This document shows positions 59,869 through 64,000 of a stretch of DNA of 64,000 nucleotides, piece by piece (the stretch's first letter is position 1; the number at the start of each line of letters is the position of its first letter). A model generated the notes under the pieces. The model searched no databases and was not told where the DNA came from. It was given only the letters and a program-made list of their open reading frames with translations. Position numbers and translations under genes: made by a program. Source of the DNA: Gaertneriomyces semiglobifer (Eukaryota; Chytridiomycota; Chytridiomycetes; Spizellomycetales; Spizellomycetaceae); contig JAHLKF010000007.1 in NCBI GenBank assembly GCA_025558075.1, forward strand, positions 558,001-622,000, in the 5' to 3' direction.

Positions 59869-60471
59869 TGCGGTATAGAAGGAAAGTCGTTACAAGAAAA
59901 CACTCCGCAAAATTATAATGGAATGTATCAAATTCTAAACAAAATTCATCGCATCACAGAGCTTGCCACAAATAGCTTGTTCACCCGAAACTCGCGGAGA
60001 ACGCGTGAAATCCGTCAACCTTGGTCATCAGTCCGATGAGGATATCTCTTCATAAGCCATCGTTACGTTCTCCGAGCGCCAGGTTGGCCCTGCACCCAAG
60101 AGACAGACATTCTTCGCTGATCCTTTTACGAAATGAGGGAACCTGCGCTTGCTTCGCAGTTAAAACGACCATCGGTTTTAACGCGTACAATGGCTTATCG
60201 ATGACTGAATATGATGGCAGTCGTAGCGACTCCCTTATATAGACCTTGACCTTGAGTACTGCAGGGTTATTGCAGGCTAACGACAAATGATACGACTCGG
60301 AAGGTACTTAGATATGGTGTGCTGTGAAGGCTCATGTCGCTACCAAATATAGCCTGAAAGCCTGCTCCCGAGCAGACAGTCAAAGGTAGGTGCATTCACA
60401 GTGGTTACCACGCAGCTCGTTGCACAGCACATTATGAACATATACACAATCAAAAGCTAAATAGTAGGATA
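59869..60471. promoter_or_regulatory. Promoter region of the RasGAP-LIM gene
   Basis: About 600 bases between two minus-strand genes. A TATATAAG element on the minus strand (60234-60241) lies about 370 bases upstream of the RasGAP-LIM start and is the clearest TATA-like box I noticed. A 39-codon minus-strand frame follows it (ATG near 60170), but with no family feature I do not call it. Confidence 0.5.
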
Positions 60472-61271
60472 TCACAGCAACTTGAGATGACCCGTGATTT
60501 GGTTAATTTGCGCAATGGGTGCTGCGGGATGCCAGTCAGATGTCATAGAGACAAGTATGTTTGCGCGACAAGGACGTACCTGGTCCAATGGCGAGTACTG
60601 TTCGGCTGCCTTCCGGAATCTGAGTCCGACCTGCATCTTCAATGTATTCGGCGATAACCCCTGCGTCTAAGGCGGTCTTATGCAATTGCAGCCTGTGAAA
60701 TGACAAAAACTGTCACTAAGAGGTTCGCCTGAGCCATGCATGAAGTTCCACTCACATTTCCTCCTCTGAAGAACACTTCAGCGCCACTTTCGCTGCGCCA
60801 TAGAGTTCCCAATGTTTTAGGATGGACGGTGCTGTGGCTTGTGCAGTACGTACGGCGGCAACGGCAGCATGGCAACACTGGCGAGGATCGGTTTAGTTGA
60901 AAACAAGTATGCCAGTCGAACGCTGGGAGACTCACTTGAGCTGCCATTTTCCCTTTTGTCATGCCAAGATCGGTGCGGACGACCAGCACCATCTTATGTT
61001 CCTTCTGAGGTGGAAAATCGCTATCGTCTTCATCATCACTGGTTTCATATTCAGGTTCCTGTGTACCACGCTGAACGACCGGCTTTGTAGCATCTCTGCA
61101 TGAAGCTCTTGAAAACTTAGTGCAAATGGCGGAAACACATTTTGGCGCAATGCCACCTAGCACAAAGGCGGCTGCTACCACTAGCAACGAATAACGAGGC
61201 TGAAGGATATCAGAGGGAACATATCCCTTCAGCAAGCTCAAGGTATCTTGTCCAACAGCAGGTGCAGCCAT
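60472..61271 (-). CDS. PTH2: Peptidyl-tRNA hydrolase 2 (PTH2 family)
   Basis: Releases tRNA from stalled peptidyl-tRNA. Four exons, 60936..61271, 60756..60877, 60580..60692 and 60472..60521, 206 residues. The N-terminal hydrophobic segment (YSLLVVAAAFVLGGIAP) suggests membrane anchoring, as in eukaryotic PTH2 (Bit1). An acidic linker leads to the catalytic domain: MVLVVRTDLGMTKGKMAAQCCHAAVAA, WELYGAAKVALK, EDAGRTQIPEGSRTVLAIGP and the C-terminal ITGHLKLL. The active-site Asp in EDAGRTQI is present. I chose the ATG at 61271. An upstream GTG/ATG-less extension is not needed. The gene is divergent from the G-alpha gene. Confidence 0.94.
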
Positions 61272-61718
61272 TGTTTTCCACCAAGTGACACCGCTTTGAG
61301 CGGGTAAGCTCACCTATGAAGATAATGTGTGAAGAGCATTCAGGTCGTTGGATCTGGTCTGTTGTCGATAAGGCGGAGCTCAGCGTGTGTTCCATGTCGC
61401 GTATTTTCAAGGACCAGCACAGCACTTCGATGTGTGATGCATCCAAGGCAAGGAACGGAAAGGGGTCTTACCAAGGATATGCTTCAAATTGCAGGGAAGT
61501 AGCATATCAGAGATAATGCTGTGGATCCTCATCCCCAAAATAAGCTAAAATGTTGCTATTTCTGGTGCGAGACCACGGGGTGCTGTGTTATATTATTCTT
61601 GGATAGGGGACATTGAACTTTAAAGACCACTTCGAGCATGTTTAACGCACACCTGCTACTGCGACAGGCATGTTCCTTGCGCGAAGCTCACTAGCAACGT
61701 AGAAGGCGACAATTGACT
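61272..61718. promoter_or_regulatory. Divergent intergenic region, PTH2 / G-alpha
   Basis: About 450 bases between two divergently transcribed genes, so it should hold both promoters. No other exon was seen. Confidence 0.5.
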
Positions 61719-63141
61719 ATGGGCGGGTGCTGCAGCTTGGCCGGCTCGTCAGTCGATCCTGAGTTTTACCCTGATTCAAGTACCGCGAAGCTCGCAAAGG
61801 AACGAAATGCAGCGATTGAGAAAACATTGTCGTTAGAACGACGAATGATTCGGGAAGCAGGGGACACTGTGAAACTTCTGCTGCTGGGACCATCGGAGGC
61901 TGGTAGGTTGCGCGGCACTCCACTTCAGGCCATACCCATTGCATTGTACTGAAAGTGCCATTCCACAGGAAAGTCCACGGTGCTGAAGCAAATTCAAATG
62001 ATATATGGCAAGATGACGCCACAGGAGCGCATGTCGCATCGGTAAGAACAACTGGTGTTTGTTAACGCCCAGACGACTTTGCTCACATGAGTATCCATTC
62101 AGTCACACGATTGTAGCAAATATTATAACCGGGCTTCATTGCGTGCGAGAAAACATGACTCGATTAAATTTACAGTTCGCCAACTCGGAGGCGGAGGAAG
62201 CATGGCTGACATTTCAGCGGTATGCATTTTGCATGCAAGACCTGTTCGAGCAAAAGACAACAGGATCGTTGGATGCTGGCGACCCACTCATTTGCGCAAG
62301 ACGACCATCCCGACGAAGCTCAGAGCAAGCAGCGTCCAGCTGTACGACTGCTAGTACCACCATCGTAGGCACATCCCCCACTGGCTCAGCACCCTGTGAT
62401 GCCAATATACGCGACCCACGGCGAATACTGCAGATTGTTGCATCTGCGGTTCAAACATTATACGAAGATCCGGCTGTACAGCGTTGCCTGTACGGCGGAG
62501 TCGCCATTAACCTCATGGAATCCGTATCATACTTTATGGCCGAAGCAAGGCGTATTTTTGATCAGAGTTACGAACCTACGGATCAGGATATTCTCAATGC
62601 ACGTGCAGAAACACAGACAGTAATAGAAACTCGCGCCCAAGTGAATCGAGTACCATATATTATATATGACGTGGCAGGAGCGAGATCAAAGCGACATCAG
62701 TGGGCGCCGTACTTCGACGATGCCACCGCAATCATTTTCGTCGTCGCAATATCAGAGTACGATAAGACACTGAAAGAGGATCCCAGCGTAAATCGCGTGC
62801 GCGACGCTATTGAGCTCTTTGAAGAGATCGCTGGTCACCCCGTTTTCCGCAAAACGTCGATTATTCTTTTCTTGAATAAGATTGACCTTTTTAAGAAGAA
62901 TATTGAAACTAGACCTGTGAAACAATACTTTCCGGAGTTTGACGGAGATAATGATTTTACGTCGACGACAGGCTTCTTCGCAAAGCTGTTCGTTCAAGCA
63001 TGGGAAAGGGGGGATAACCGAGAGAAGCAACTATATACCCATTTAACGCATGCCACAGATCAGGCCGCATGCAAGATAGCAATTACTGCATGCACACATA
63101 CAATAGCTAGGATGCAGATGAGAGGTCACGGTATATTATAA
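61719..63141 (+). CDS. Divergent heterotrimeric G-protein alpha subunit lacking the catalytic Gln
   Basis: Three exons, 61719..61902, 61969..62041 and 62103..63141, 431 residues, longer than the usual 350-360. N-terminal MGGCCS is a myristoylation/palmitoylation signal. The P-loop reads GPSEAGKST (canonical GAGESGKST). The helical domain carries an insertion of about 50 residues, rich in Ser/Thr/Arg (about 135-185). Switch I keeps the Arg and Thr (LNARAETQT) but loses the Gly. Switch II reads DVAGARSKRHQW instead of DVGGQRSERKKW, so the catalytic Gln is Ala (codon 62680-62682). NKIDLF replaces NKKDLF, and THATD replaces TCATD. GTP binding looks plausible, while intrinsic GTPase activity should be weak or absent. 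The C-terminus has no Gi-type Cys. Confidence 0.9.
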
Positions 63142-63201
63142 TTTGAAGCGTCAATAATGCTAGTGCAAGTCTCGTCAGCATGTTATTGTTCTGGTCCCAT
63201 A

Positions 63202-64000
63202 TTACCCTGGTGGCAACATGGTCGCGTCCACGGCGCCGGTTTCTTCCTCCACCAGTTCTTGTTCCTCTTCAAAGACGCCTTCCACAGGGCTACGCGGCAT
63301 AGCCATTGCGCCCGATCTAGAGGCTTCGATGATTCCGTACGGTTTCAACAGCTTGAGGAATGCATCAATGCGCGTAGGCTTTGCGGATAGTTCCAAGATC
63401 ACACCGTCTACACTAACATCCACAATGCGGGCGCCAAAAAGACGCGCAAGCTCTACAATAGCTTGGCGTTGAACGGACGCACCGAGGAGCGGCGAAAGCG
63501 ACGAAGTTGGGAACTGTATCATATACATACATTAAACAAGAGCTAATGCCACCTGGAGCACCCGCGGGAGCTTACCACATTCGCTATTCCGTCGTCATGT
63601 GTCTCGATATCGTGCTCTCCAACTTCACTCATATGCTCATGCGGGACAGTTGAAACTTTCGCAAGTAGCAGTTCGCGCTCAACGATCTTCCCGTGTGTAT
63701 AGTCCAACACCGCCCATACGGGGACCAAGTCTTCCAGCTGTTTCTTTGCTTGTTCGATGACGACCTTTTGCCCATTCAGCACGACAGTCATGCGACTCAG
63801 GTCTGGCACCTCAGTCTTTGCCACAACCAAGGATTCAATGTTGAAGCCTCTGCCAGCTAAAACTCCTGAAAGATGTGAGAGGACGCCCGGCTGACGTTTT
63901 TAGGCGATGAGTAGTGTTCTCTTTGTTGAGTAAGCCTTGCGATGCGAACGAACCTCATTGGAAACCAAACAATTTAAAACATGCCGCGTCACAGCTGCCG
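63202..64000 (-). CDS. ILV6: Acetolactate synthase regulatory (small) subunit, cut by window end
   Basis: Regulatory subunit of the mitochondrial enzyme for branched-chain amino-acid synthesis, conferring valine feedback sensitivity. Visible exons are 63954..64000 (partial), 63576..63890 and 63202..63513, all in phase. The ACT domain is obvious: NCLVSNEPGVLSHLSGVLAGRGFNIESLVVAKTE, then a linker and the C-terminal ALS_ss_C domain (ELARLFGARIVDVSVDGVILEL, DAFLKLLKPYGIIEASRSGAMAM). The start and the probable mitochondrial presequence lie beyond the right edge. The 3' end is 60 bases from the G-alpha stop on the opposite strand. Confidence 0.93.

Noticed and set aside
60050..60286. Small minus-strand open frame beside a TATATAAG element
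   Set aside because: Only a 39-codon frame follows a true ATG; more likely the promoter of the RasGAP-LIM gene.

Overview
The window is nuclear DNA of an intron-rich, gene-dense fungus. I read 30 genes on both strands, interrupted by well over 100 spliceosomal introns, mostly 45-100 bases long with GT-AG ends. There is no bacterial, plastid or mitochondrial segment, and I found no tRNA, rRNA, CRISPR array or transposon. The gene set suggests an early-diverging (for example chytrid-like) fungus rather than a yeast. It has a metazoan-type diacylglycerol kinase with C1 domains, a YANK/STK32-type kinase, a divergent G-alpha, PNKP, and a secreted LysM/CBM18/GH18 chitinase. Fungal markers are the ADA2, Crh-type GH16 and acetolactate-synthase regulatory genes. 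The taxonomic placement is inference.

Layout. 0.2-13.7 kb: RER1, a coiled-coil protein, protein-isoaspartate methyltransferase, YANK-like kinase, membrane-anchored diacylglycerol kinase and PRP4 splicing kinase. 14.3-28.9 kb: ADA2, NDUFB7, OPA3, GPI-type GH16 glucanase/transglycosylase, enoyl-CoA hydratase, an orphan gene, PNKP, a membrane protein and a DJ-1 homologue. 29-31.6 kb: two small unrecognised genes and a short secreted WSC-like protein. 32.1-43.9 kb: a secreted lectin and a 33-exon, about 1760-residue chitinase, divergently transcribed from a shared 0.9-kb intergenic region. 44.4-51 kb: F-box protein, an unresolved coding patch, cytosolic methionyl-tRNA synthetase and ARP10. 51.2-64 kb: gamma-tubulin complex component GCP3, a very large C2-C2-C1-RasGAP-LIM protein, peptidyl-tRNA hydrolase 2, a G-alpha that lacks the catalytic glutamine, and the regulatory subunit of acetolactate synthase, which is cut by the window end.

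How the genes relate. Most are housekeeping genes without operon logic. Two themes stand out. The 31-44 kb block encodes three secreted carbohydrate- or chitin-binding proteins side by side. Several signalling proteins (DGK, C2/C1/RasGAP/LIM, G-alpha, YANK kinase) depend on membrane lipids, acylation or diacylglycerol. The most unusual items are the RasGAP-LIM architecture, the G-alpha with Ala in place of the catalytic Gln, four introns with identical GCAAGT (GC-AG) donors, several 12-15-base exons, and a hairpin that overlaps a predicted 3' splice site. All exon models were assembled by eye from reading-frame continuity and splice signals, without transcripts.
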